64,000 bases of DNA from the NCBI RefSeq assembly GCF_029407905.1, contig NC_073630.1, forward strand, positions 46,959,001 to 47,023,000, read 5' to 3'. This DNA comes from Bubalus kerabau. Its lineage: Eukaryota > Chordata > Mammalia > Artiodactyla > Bovidae. Made by a program: the position numbers and the translations under genes. Each line of letters starts with the position of its first letter. Within the stretch, counting starts at the first letter, position 1. The notes below the pieces were generated by a model, which saw only the letters and a program-made list of their open reading frames with translations, was not told where the DNA came from and ran no database searches. Below are positions 12,180 through 22,149 of the stretch, one piece after another.

Positions 12180-13010
12180 ACCCCTAATTGGATATATGCA
12201 AGCAATCCTCCGTTTGATGGTTCCAATATGCATGAACTTCAGTTACCACGATTTAGTTAAAAAATAACAGTCCCCAACAACACAGCTTAAAATTTTAATT
12301 ATTATGGTATATAATTGTGAATAATTGCATAAAGTACAGACTTCAATGACTAGTTTTTCAGTCCACAAATCACCATATGAATAAAAGATGTGCATAATGA
12401 CCAATCGTGTCAATTCTTTGAAAGTCTATTGGTGGTTGTTCCCATGAGCATTGCTGGTTTACCTGCAAACAGCAAATCATGGAGTTGTTTTACCTTTTTG
12501 TCCTCCATTAATAGAGCAATGTGGCATTTTACAAAAATGAATAATCAAAAGAGAATTGGCAAACAAAGATAAAAGTACAGCAAAGAAATGAAGTGATAAC
12601 ACTGGAAGTGAAATTGCAATCAAATTTAAATGGAGTACAGAAGAAATTGCTGACTGTGGAATACAGACACTGTCACTATTTGAAAGACTCTAGATAAGAA
12701 GTCAGGGGAAATTAGTGAAGATGAAATTATCAACATATATGATGAAGATGATTATAATGAAAAAGAGGACCATATCCCATAAAAGTAGTGCCAGAAGAAA
12801 CTTCACATTAAAGAACATCTCAAAGATATTTCATGACATTGAAAGTGCAAAAGGTAAAATTTTGGAAGGTGATCCAAAATAAGAAAGGTATATGGCAATT
12901 TGCCAAGGCATAGAAAAGATGTTCACTTCATATCTTAAATTATAGGACAAGAAGGAAAGCACTGTTCAAGCTATTCTTAATACAAAGAAATAAAACACTT
13001 TAATTCTCAG
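12180..13010. other. Unassigned block with degenerate coding-like trace
   Basis: From about 12210 to 12870 the plus-strand translation gives short coding-like pieces separated by stops: 'NNQKRIGKQR', then an acidic 'EDEIINIYDEDDYNEKED' near 12715-12770. The start ('gatggttccaatatgcatgaacttcag') looks repeat-like. It may be a decayed DNA-transposon or processed-pseudogene relic, but I do not recognise the source. Confidence 0.3.
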
Positions 13011-13418
13011 TCTTTCCAATGTTTAAAATTACAATGTACTAAATAAGAACTAGTTTATTATAGCTTTTCTTTTTCATTCCTCTGTACCTCTACAATAGAC
13101 AGTAAGAATTTAAAAATTTTTGACAAGAATATTTTAAAGATTACAAAACAGCTATAATTTTCCATCGATTATTGTTTGCCTTGCAGGGTTTCAGTTTGCA
13201 TTGCTTTTTTATGGTTCTGCACTGCTGCAAATATTGAGAATTGTCTATACCTGTTTCTCTCTTCCTTAGTACATAGACATCTCTTTTTCGTTGTAGTGGA
13301 TCAACTGGTAGCTATATTCACAACTTTACCAGACTTCCCTGTCTTCACCTCTTAATCATATTCCTCAGGAATAGTTCCATATGGTTGGAATTTATTGTTG
13401 TGGTCTAACCAATAGCCT

Positions 13419-14207
13419 CAGATAGGCAGATGACACCACCCTTATGGCAGAAAGTGAAGAGGAACTAAAAAGCCTCTTGATGAAAGTGAAAGTCGAGAGT
13501 GAAAAAGTTGGCTTAAAGCTCAACATTCAGAAAACGAAGATCACGGCATCCGGTCCCACCACTTCATGGGAAATAGATGGGGAAACAGTGGAAACAGTGT
13601 CAGGCTTTATTTTTCTGGGCTCCAAAATCACTGCAGATGGTGATTGCAGCCATGAAATTAAAAGACGCTTACTCCTTGAAAGGAAAGTTATGACCAACCT
13701 AGATAGCATATTCAAAAGCAGAGACATTACTTTGCCAACAAAGGTTCGTCTAGTCAAGGCTATGGTTTTTCCTGTGGTCATGTATGCATGTGAGAGTTGG
13801 ACTGTGAAGAAGGCTGAGCGCCGAAGAATTGGTGCTTTTGAGCTGTGGTGTTGGAGAAGACTCTTGACAGTCCCTTGGACTGCAAGGAGATCCAAGCAGT
13901 CCATTCTGAAAGAGATCAGCCCTGGGATTTCTTTGGAGGGAATGATGCTGAAGCTGAAACTCCAGTACTTTGGCCACCTCATGCGAAGAGTTGACTCATT
14001 GGAAAAGACTCTGATGCTGGGAGGGGTTGGGCGCAGGAGGAGCAGGGGACGACAGAGGATGAGATGGCTGGTTGGAATCACTGACTCGACTGAGGTGAGT
14101 CTGAGTGAACTCTGGGAGTTGGTGATGGACAGGGAGGCCTGGCGTGCTGCAATTCATGGGGTCGCAAAGAGTCGGACACGACTGAGCCACTGAACTGAAC
14201 TGAACTG
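13419..14207 (+). mobile_element. 5'-truncated BovB (last about 790 bp)
   Basis: Sense BovB starts at the RT active-site region and runs to the (tgaac)n end at about 14207. The flanks aaccaatagcct (13407-13418) and aaccaatgacct (14208-14219) form a 12-bp imperfect target duplication. Divergence from other copies looks low, which suggests a younger insertion. Confidence 0.92.
13444..14193 (+). CDS. BovB reverse transcriptase C-terminal open frame, 249 aa
   Basis: An uninterrupted frame covers the C-terminal third of the BovB protein: thumb-like region 'LKLNIQKTKI', then 'FLGSKITADGD', 'RDITLPTKVRLVKAMVFPVV', 'WTVKKAERRRI', 'LQYFGHLMRRVDSLEKT' and the terminal 'EAWRAAIHGVAKSRTRLSH'. The first ATG used is an internal methionine of the family protein, not the true start. 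Just upstream, in the same frame, the YADD motif reads stop-ADD (tag at 13423-13425), and the endonuclease and most of the RT are missing. It is a retrotransposon remnant with no sign of a promoter. Translation in vivo is unlikely but not excluded. Confidence 0.7.
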   Translation: MAESEEELKSLLMKVKVESEKVGLKLNIQKTKITASGPTTSWEIDGETVETVSGFIFLGSKITADGDCSHEIKRRLLLERKVMTNLDSIFKSRDITLPTKVRLVKAMVFPVVMYACESWTVKKAERRRIGAFELWCWRRLLTVPWTARRSKQSILKEISPGISLEGMMLKLKLQYFGHLMRRVDSLEKTLMLGGVGRRRSRGRQRMRWLVGITDSTEVSLSELWELVMDREAWRAAIHGVAKSRTRLSH

Positions 14208-14338
14208 AACCAATGACCTGATATTTGTAACCTACAATGATGTATTTCTTACTCATCTTTATACTTTTGCACTTACCCTACATGAAGTACACAGTCTGGA
14301 GGGCACATTCCCCATTAAGCCATTACTATATATTCATC

Positions 14339-14618
14339 CAGAGAAGGCAATGGCACCCCACTCCAGTACCCTTGCCTGGAAAATCCCATGGACGGAGGAG
14401 CCTGGTAGGCTGCAGTCCATGGGGTCGCTAGGAGTCGGACACGACTGAGCCACTTCACTTTCACTTTTCACATTCATGCATTGGAGAAGGGAATGGCAAC
14501 CTGCTCCAGTGTTCTTGCCTGGAGAATCCCAGGGACGGGGGAGCCTGGTGGGCTGCCCTCTGTGGGGTCGCACAGAGTCGGACACGACTGAAGTGACTTA
14601 GCAGCAGCAGCAGCAGCA
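14339..14618 (+). mobile_element. Bov-A2 dimeric SINE
   Basis: Two Bov-A monomers in tandem (14341-14470 and 14482-14600) are joined by a 'cactttcacttttcac' linker and end in an (agc)n run at about 14598-14617. 'tattcatc' occurs on both sides as a short target duplication. Confidence 0.9.
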
Positions 14619-14628
14619 TGTATTCATC

Positions 14629-14860
14629 TGGCTTCCCTGGTGGCTCAGATGGTAAAGAATCTGCCTGCCAACACAGGAGACACAAAAGACACGGGTTTGA
14701 TTCCCGGGTTTGGAAGATCCACTGGGGAAGGAAATGGCAACCTGCTCCAGTATTCTTGCCTGGAAAGTTCCATGGACAGAGAAGCCTGGCGGGCTACAGT
14801 CCATGGGGTTGCAAAGAGTCCGACTCAACTGAGCACACGTGCCCCCACACACACATACAC
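14629..14860 (+). mobile_element. Bov-tA SINE
   Basis: A canonical 'ggcttccctggtggctcag' tRNA-like head and a B-box-like 'gggtttgattcccggg' are followed by a Bov-A tail ending near 'caactgagcacacgtg' and a (ca)-rich tail. Only about 10 bp separate it from the preceding Bov-A2. Confidence 0.9.
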
Positions 14861-14871
14861 TCATTACTGGT

Positions 14872-15265
14872 TATATTAGTTAGCTATAGCTATTTAACAA
14901 AGTACCACAAACTGAGTGCCTTAAATTTATTATCTCACATTTTTTTTAGTTTATGAGTACAAAAATCAAAGTTTTGGCAGGACTGTACTTCGTCTGAAAA
15001 CTGTAGGGGAATCTTTTCTCACTTCTCTCTAGCTTCTGGTGATTTGCTGGTAATACTGGACATTTCTTGGCTTGCAGTAGCATAACTCCAATCTCTGGCT
15101 TTGTTATCACACGAAGATCTCTCTGTCCCTGTATTCTCATAGTTGTCTTCTTATAAGGATACAAGTCATATTGGATTAGGGGCTCATATTATTCCAGCAC
15201 AAATTTATCAACTAGTTATCTTAACTAATAATCTGCACTGACCTTATTTCCAAATAAGGTCCCTT
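14872..15265 (-). mobile_element. MLT1-like MaLR LTR (antisense)
   Basis: 'aacaaagtaccacaaactg..tgccttaaat' at the left and 'gaccttatttccaaataaggtcc' at the right are the antisense end and start blocks of MLT1 LTRs. The middle matches in order ('cttctggtgatttgctgg', 'tctcataattgtc'-like, 'ttataaggatac'). Confidence 0.8.
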
Positions 15266-15339
15266 TACATTTATTTTTACTGTCGATGCATCTTATGAAC
15301 TAGCCATAGTTTAAATACTTAATCCATGAGACCTATCTT

Positions 15340-15430
15340 CTCTTAGCCTCCATTGCCTCAAGAGTATACTTGGGATATTAATGCCTAGTCACCAAGTAGC
15401 TATTACAAGGATTAATAAACATATTTATAA
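15340..15430 (+). mobile_element. MIR-type SINE 3' fragment
   Basis: 'cctccattgcctca', 'ggatattaatgcctag' and 'acaaggattaataaac' follow the order of the MIR 3' half. Confidence 0.5.
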
Positions 15431-16715
15431 TGCATATGTCAAAAGATCATGGCTTCTTAAACACTAATTCCTTCTGAATACATCCCCACTCAGCATTTAT
15501 AAATTAACATTCACTGAGCACTTGACATTGAGGGTCTTATATTACTGATAAATGACACTGATTATGTTGGGTCATCTAATAAGATTGCAAAAACACCAAA
15601 ATAATTATGGGTAATCTTATGATTTTGCATCTCCAAAAAACCTAGGAGATATGGTTGCACATGACAGGACCATTTAAAATAGTTTTATTGGCTATTCCAC
15701 CACTGAATAAAGTTAATAACATATGAATATACATTATGATCCTGGTTCCTGACTAGAGTAATACAAAATCAAATTTCATAAGTGAAATTTAAAAAAGAAA
15801 TAAAAACCAGTAGAACTACTGAATATACAACTCTTTTTCCTTTTTCTTACAGGGTAAGATGGGAATATGATTATTGAAATTTTTTCTGTGAAAAACTTTT
15901 TGTTTAGGTAAAAGTATACATATTATTACAGTTTTGAAGGATGACAGGTACCTTACAAGTGAATGATTTTGGGTGGAAGTATGAGAGAATCCAATTTCAG
16001 ATCTTTCTGATCGTAAGTAAACACAAGTAAACAGGACCATAGATTGTCTCATACAGTGGAGTTGTAGGATTATTTACTTAGAAGCCTTAAAAGTCTAATG
16101 ATAGAATATCTAGAAAAATATATAGAAGTTATTAGTAAGACTAGATAAAATAATTCAAAATAGCTTTGAGTGTATATGAGCATTCAATATATGAAAAAAG
16201 TATCACTGAAACTTCAGAAGTGCTGTAGTTTCATGTGGACTGTTTTGAGATTTAAATATTCTAAGAGGGTTCAGGGATGTCCCTACACGTCTGTGAATTC
16301 TGCATCCAGGAACCCCACCAGATTTGCAGAGTGATGGTCAGGGAAAAATTTCCTTGTGCTTCTGATAACTGCAAGGAAAGAGCAATCATTTTCATATATA
16401 CCCAGAAAAATTTATCCTTCTCAGTAAGACCTTTAGTCAAAGGAAAACAGCCTCACTGAGGTTAGGCTGGGATTTCACCAGAGCATAACTTATCTGAGGG
16501 AAGGGAAATACCCAGTAATAGCCCCCTCTAAACTTGCTGTCTCACTCAAGAGTGGGAATGGGAAGCACTTTTAAAGGTCACAGCCCAGGGGGGCACAGGC
16601 TGACTAAGAGACTGAGAACTACTCATAGGGCTTTAGGATACTTCCCCTACCTCATCTTGCCACCATATCGGTAGGTCTCCTGTATAGCAACAAGGGATTA
16701 AATAGCTAGAATTAT
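15431..16715. other. No recognisable feature
   Basis: AT-rich sequence. Short open frames of about 60-78 codons (for example 15816-16052 minus, 16277-16459 plus) have no recognisable motif. Confidence 0.5.
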
Positions 16716-16728
16716 ACATTGAAAAGAG

Positions 16729-16950
16729 TTTCCCAGGTGTCACAGTGGTAAAGAATCTGCTTGCAGTGAAGGAGACCTGAGTTTGATCCCTGAGTTGGGA
16801 AGATCCCCTGGAGAAGGGGATGGTAATCCACTTTGTAAAATGTGTATTATTATTGCCTGGAGAATTCCATGGACAAAGGAGGCTGGTGCGAAACAATCCA
16901 TGGGGTTTCAAAGTCCATGGGGTCAGCCTGACTAAGCAACTAACACACAT
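16729..16950 (+). mobile_element. Bov-tA SINE
   Basis: The tRNA-like head 'cccaggtgtcacagtggtaaagaatctg' and 'gtttgatccctgagttggg' are followed by a Bov-A tail with an internal 'tccatggggt' repetition. The flanks 'tatacattgaaaag' and 'tatacattgcaag' are an imperfect target duplication. Confidence 0.88.
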
Positions 16951-17536
16951 ATATACATTGCAAGACTTATTTAAGAAGACATCTCTAAGATAACACAAAT
17001 ATGAAAGGGAAAACAAAAATAAAAATGCTAGAGGAAATTATAGCCTCTGATAACTACAGATAAAGCAAACAGTAAATGCAGCCTAACTTTTACTCACCAA
17101 AAAAACATAAATCCACCCTCAGTTCAGTTCAGTTCGGTGGCTCCTTTGTGCCTGACTCTTTGCGACCCCATGGACTGGAACAACATGCCAGGCTTCCCTG
17201 TCAATCACCAAGACCTGGAGCTAGCTCAAACTCATGTCCATCAAGTCAGTGATGCTATCCAACCATCTCATCCTCTGTCATCCCCTTCTCTTTATGACTT
17301 AAATCTTTCCCAGCATCAGGGTCTTTTCCAGTGAGTCAGTTCTTCAAATCAAGTGGCCAAAGGATTGGAGTTTGAGCTTCAACATCAGTCCTTCCAATGA
17401 ATATTCAGGACTGATTTCCTTTAGGATGGACTGGTTGGAACTCCTTGAAGTCCAATGGATTCTTAAGAGTCTTCTCTAACACCACAGTTCAAAAGCATCA
17501 ATTCTTCTGTGCTCAGCTTTCTTTATGGTCCAATTC

Positions 17537-19916
17537 TCACATCCATACATGACTACTGGAAAAACCATAGCTTTGACCTAGATGAACCTTTACTGGCAGA
17601 GTAATGTTTCTGCTTTTTAATATTCTGTCTAGGTTGGTCATAGCTTTTCTTCCAAGGAGCAAGCGTCTTTTAACTTCATGACTGCGATCACCGTCTGCAG
17701 TGATTTTGGAGCCCCCAAAAATAAAGTCTCTCACCGTTTCCATTGTTTCCCCCACTATTTGCCATGAAGTGATGGGACCAGATGCCATGATCCTCGTTTT
17801 TTGAATGTTGAGTTTTAAGCCAGCGTTTTCACTCTCCTCTTTCACCTTCATCAAGAGGCTCTTTAGTTTTTCTTCACTTTTTGTCATAAGGGTGGTGTCA
17901 GTATCTGATGTTACTGTTATTTCTCCCGGCAATCTTGATTCCAGCTTGTGCTTCATCCAGTCCAATATGTCTCATGATGTACTCTGCATATAAGTTAAAT
18001 AAGCAGGGTAACAATATACAGCCTTGATGTATTCCTTTCCCAATTTGGAATCAATCTGTTGTTCCATGTCCAGTTCTAACTGTTGCTTCTTGACCTGCAT
18101 ACAGATTTCTCAGGAGGCAGGTCAAGTGGTCTGGTATTCCCATCTCCTGAAGAATTTTTCACAGTTGTGAACCACACAGTGAAAGGTTTTTGGCATAGTC
18201 AAACAAAGCAGAAGTAGATATTTTTCTGGATCTGTGTTGCTTTATCTGAGACCCAACAGATGTTGGCAATTTGATCTCTGGTCCCTCTGCCTTTTATAGA
18301 TCCACCTTGTGGCTTTGTTGATTTTTGCTATGGTCTCCTTTGTTTCCTTTGCATCTGGAAGTTCGCGATTCATGTACTGTTGAAGCCTTGCTTGGAAAAT
18401 TTTGGACATTATTCTGTTAGCATGTTAGATTTGTGCAGTTGTATGGCAGTTTGAACATTTTTGGCATTGCCTTTCTTTGGAATCGAAATGAAAACTGAAC
18501 TTTTCCAGTCCTGTGGCCACTGCTGAGTTTTCCAAACTTGCTGGCATATTGACTGGGATACTTTAATAGCATTACCTTTTAGGACTTGAAATAGCTTAAC
18601 TGGAATTCCATCACCTCCATTACCTTTGTTCGTAATGATGCTTCCTAAGGCCCACTTAAATTCATATTCCAGGATGTCTGGCTCTAGGTGAGCTACCATG
18701 CCATTGTGGTTATCTGGGTCATGAAGATCTTTTTTGTATATTTTTGTGTGTATTCTTTCCATCTCTTAATATCTTCTGCTTCTGTTAAGTCCATACCATT
18801 TCTGTCTTTTGTCGTGCCCATCTTTGCATGAAATGTGCCCTTGGTATCTCTAATTTTCTTGAATAGATCCTAGTCTTTCCCATTTTATTGTTTCCCTCTA
18901 TTTCTTTGCATTGGTCACTGAAGAAGGCTTTCTTATCTTTTCTTGCTATTCTTTGGAACTCTGAGTTCAGATGGGTATATTTTTACTTTTCTCTGCCTTT
19001 AGCCTCTCTTCTTTTCTCAGCTATTTGTAAGGCCTCCTCAGACAGCCATTTTGCCTTTTTGCATTTCTTTTTCTTGGGGATGGTCTTGATCACTCTCTCC
19101 TGTACAGTGGCATGAACCATTGTCAATAGTTCTTCAGGCACTCTATCAGATCTAACCCCTTGGATCTATTTCTCACTTCCACTGTATAATTGTAAGGGAT
19201 TTGATTTAGGTCATACCTGAATGGTCTAGTGGTTTTCCCTACTTTCTCTAATTTAAGTCTGAATTTGGCAATCAGGAGTTCATGATCTGAGCCACTGTCA
19301 GCTCCCAGTCTTGCTTTGCTGATTATATAGAGCTTCTCCATCTTCAGCTGCAAAGAATATAAGCAATTTGATTTTGGAGTTGACCATCTGGTAATGTCCA
19401 TGTGTAGAGTCATAGCTTGTGTTGTTGGAAGTGGGTGTTTGCTATGACCAGTGTGTTCTCTTGGCAAAACTCTGTTAGCCTTTTCCCTGACTCATTTTGT
19501 CCTCCAAGGCCAAACTTGCCTGTTACTCCAGGTATCTCTTGACCTCCTACTTTTGCATTCCAGTTTCCTATAATGAAAAGGACATATTTTGGGGGAGTTA
19601 GTTCCAAAAGGTCTTGTAGGTCATCACAGAACTTCTCAACTTCAGCTTCTTTGGCCTTAGTGGTTGGGGCATAGTCTTGGATTACTGTGATATTGAATGG
19701 TTTGCCTTGGAAATGAACAGAGATCATTCTTTCATTTTTGAGGTTGCACCCAAGTACTGCATTTTGGACTCTTCTGTTGACTATGAGAGCTACTCCATTT
19801 CTTTTAAGGGATTCTTGACCATAGTAGTAGATATAATGGTCTTCTGAATTAAATTGGCCCATTCCAGTCCATTTTAGTCCACCGATTCTGGAAATGTCTA
19901 TGTTCACTCTTGCCAT
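17537..19916 (-). pseudogene. Broken BovB endonuclease/RT reading frame
   Basis: Minus-strand pieces are, in protein order: 19410-19916 (endonuclease, 168 codons, with 'GNWNAKVGGQE' and 'IVNRRVQNAVLG'), 19123-19467 ('GSDHELLIAKF', the endonuclease C-terminal histidine motif), 18409-18762 (early RT, 'PVKLFQVLKGNAIKVSQSICQQVWKTQQWP') and 17537-17965 (RT thumb). The pieces lie in different frames. The region normally encoding YADD carries 'SDTDTTLM', so the catalytic motif is lost. Confidence 0.8.
18311..18354 (-). repeat. L1 ORF2-like patch inside BovB
   Basis: These 44 bp match 50014-50057 of the L1 in this window with three differences, in the same orientation relative to the host element. 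They correspond to L1 ORF2 residues about 347-361 ('AKETKETIAKINKT'). Other BovB copies here have 'ccagcttgaacatctgg' with no patch (about 5279-5295 and 41983-41999; reverse complement near 53481). Confidence 0.85.
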
Positions 19917-20484
19917 CTCCTATTTGACCACTTCCAATTTACCTTGATTCATGGACTTGACATTCAAGGTTCCTATGCAATATTGTTCTTTACAGCATAA
20001 GACTTTACTTCCCTCACCAGTCACATCCACAACTGGGTGCTGTTTACACTTTGGTTCCGTCTCTCCTTTGTTTCTTGAGTTATTTCTCCACTCTTCTCCA
20101 GTAGTATATTGGGCACCTACCAACCTGGGGAATTCATCTTTCAGAGTCCTATCTTTTTGCCTTTTCATACTGTTCTTGGGATTCTCAATGCAAGAATACT
20201 GAAGTGGCTTGCCATTCCCTTCTCCAGTGGACCACGTTTCGTCAGAACTCTCCACCATGACCTGTCCGTCTTGGGTGGCCCTACATGGCATGGTGCATAG
20301 TATCACTGAGTTAGACAAGGATGTGGTTCATGTGATCAGTTTCATTAGTTTTTGTGATTGTGGTTTTCATTCTGTCTGCCCTCTGATGAATAAGGATAAG
20401 AGGCTTATGGAAGCTTCCTGATGGGAGAGACTAGTCGTGGGGAAATAGTCTTGTTCTGATGGGTGAGGCCTGCAATATATGATG

Positions 20485-21420
20485 CAATGGTATAGTGGTA
20501 AAACAAAAAACACAGTGAAACAGAAATATGGAACCCTGGAAAAAACCTGAATGTTATACAATAGATAGTCAAATCATTTGTGGTAAACCTATACTCTAAA
20601 ATATTGTGCAATTATTATGAGTTAGCACCATTCCATATTTTTTTGACCTAGGTAGACATCAATAAGAGTTTTAAGTGAGAAAAGAAAGTTCCAATATGTT
20701 CCATATATAATATATGACCCTCAGGTTTGTAACGATAAACATTGACAACAATCATCCCTGCACATAAATGTGTGTAGATATTTCTGTATGAATATAGTGA
20801 AAGGAGTGGAGAGCATACCACAGGCTAATAACAATGCCCATTTCAGGGGAAAAAGAGAACCATGACCTACTTGTGAGTAGTGGTGGGTGGGTGGTAGTCA
20901 CATTGATTAACATAGGTCTTCAGATGCTGAATCCATTGTATGTTTTTCTGCCTTTCCCACTAGGACAAACCAAGCAAAAAGTACATTCTTACCTCAATCA
21001 TTAATTTAAATTACCTATATCAGTTGTTATCTAAAAGTAGAAACAAAAAATAACGACATTTTTTCGGATACATGGTAAGAGAAAGACAATACTTTTTCTT
21101 CTGTTGATTGAGATGATTCTCAGAGAGTTTAGATATTGAAAATAACTTCATATTTGAAATATTTTGTATTGAATAATATACATATAAAAAGTTTATTTTT
21201 CACGTAGGTAAAATTTTCTCTTTTACTTGTTCACTGTGTCTGTAGTAAAATGATTTTCATTAAAAACAATGACCACACTGAAAAATCCCAAAGCATTTTA
21301 TGAATAAAAGAAACATTCAAATGTGTTTCCTGTATTTGTAATGTTAAATGTTATTTTTCTGCATAACACTTCCATATAACACTGCTGTTGAAATTTGATG
21401 AGTTTCTGTTGAAATATAAC
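20485..21420. other. No recognisable feature
   Basis: AT-rich sequence without a recognisable gene or repeat. Confidence 0.5.
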
Positions 21421-21424
21421 TCTG

Positions 21425-21560
21425 TATTCACTCATTCATTCATTCAGCAACTACTTGCCAAGTGTGTATTAAGTCCAGCACCCAGCTTTTTGCTAGGTAT
21501 ATGATTCTGCCTGCACGGAGCTCACAATCAATTAGAGAAGACAGACTGTAAACCAGAATT
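21425..21560 (-). mobile_element. L2-like LINE 3' relic
   Basis: 'cattcattcattcagcaacta', 'gtgtgtattaagtccagcac' and 'cctgcacggagctcacaatc' follow the antisense L2 3' layout. Confidence 0.6.
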
Positions 21561-21934
21561 CATATGAATTGTGCATTAAGATATTAGAAGCATTGGATGC
21601 CTTGGCATTCATCATGAACTCAGATCTACAAACAAGAAAAATTTTAGAGAAAGAGAGTGAAGTTAAAGTGAAGTCCTGAAGAGTGAGTAGATAATAGCTA
21701 GAAAATAGGGTGACAAGGAGGAGGTTCCAGGCAAAACCAACCATACATTTGAAGGTCCGAAGGAGAAAGAGAACTAAGCACCTCTGAGGAACTAGAGGTA
21801 GTCAGAATGCCTTGAATCTAGAGAACAAAGAAAAGAATGAAGATGGGTGAAGTCAAAGAGGCTCCAGTGTGGAGGCTACATCAGGTCTGTTAAGGACCTG
21901 GAACTTGAATGGCTATTTCCAAACTTGTTAATGG

Positions 21935-22133
21935 GACTTCCCAGTTGGCACATTAGTAAAGAATCCACCTGCCAAAGCAGGAGATCCAAGACTCAGGTTT
22001 GATTTCTGAGTTAAAAGATCCCCCGGAGAAGGGAATGGCAACCTACTCCAATATTCTTGCCTCAAAAATCACATGAACAGAGGAGCTGGTGGGCTGCAGT
22101 CCAGGCAGAGTCAGACACGAATGAGTGACTGAA
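21935..22133 (+). mobile_element. Bov-tA SINE
   Basis: A decayed tRNA-like head ('gacttcccagttggcacatt') and Bov-A tail lie between perfect 15-bp copies of caaacttgttaatgg (21920-21934 and 22134-22148). The body is degraded although the target duplication is still intact. Confidence 0.92.
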
Positions 22134-22149
22134 CAAACTTGTTAATGGA

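Larger units (their letters stand above)
17117..20480 (-). mobile_element. BovB copy 2, near full length, broken
   Basis: It runs from the (gttca)n 3' end at 17117 through RT, linker and endonuclease to 5' leader-type sequence. The leader includes 'catcaggaagcttcc'-type sequence on the minus strand near 20410-20430. About 3.36 kb is present, close to the usual 3.2-3.3 kb of BovB. Frameshifts and stops split the protein. A 44-bp L1-like patch lies at 18311-18354. I could not identify a target duplication. Confidence 0.9.

Noticed and set aside
13527..14081. 184-codon minus-strand open frame
   Set aside because: Shadow of the BovB RT frame on the plus strand; BovB commonly gives such antisense frames.
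16633..17016. 127-codon minus-strand open frame
   Set aside because: It is mostly a Bov-tA read in antisense.
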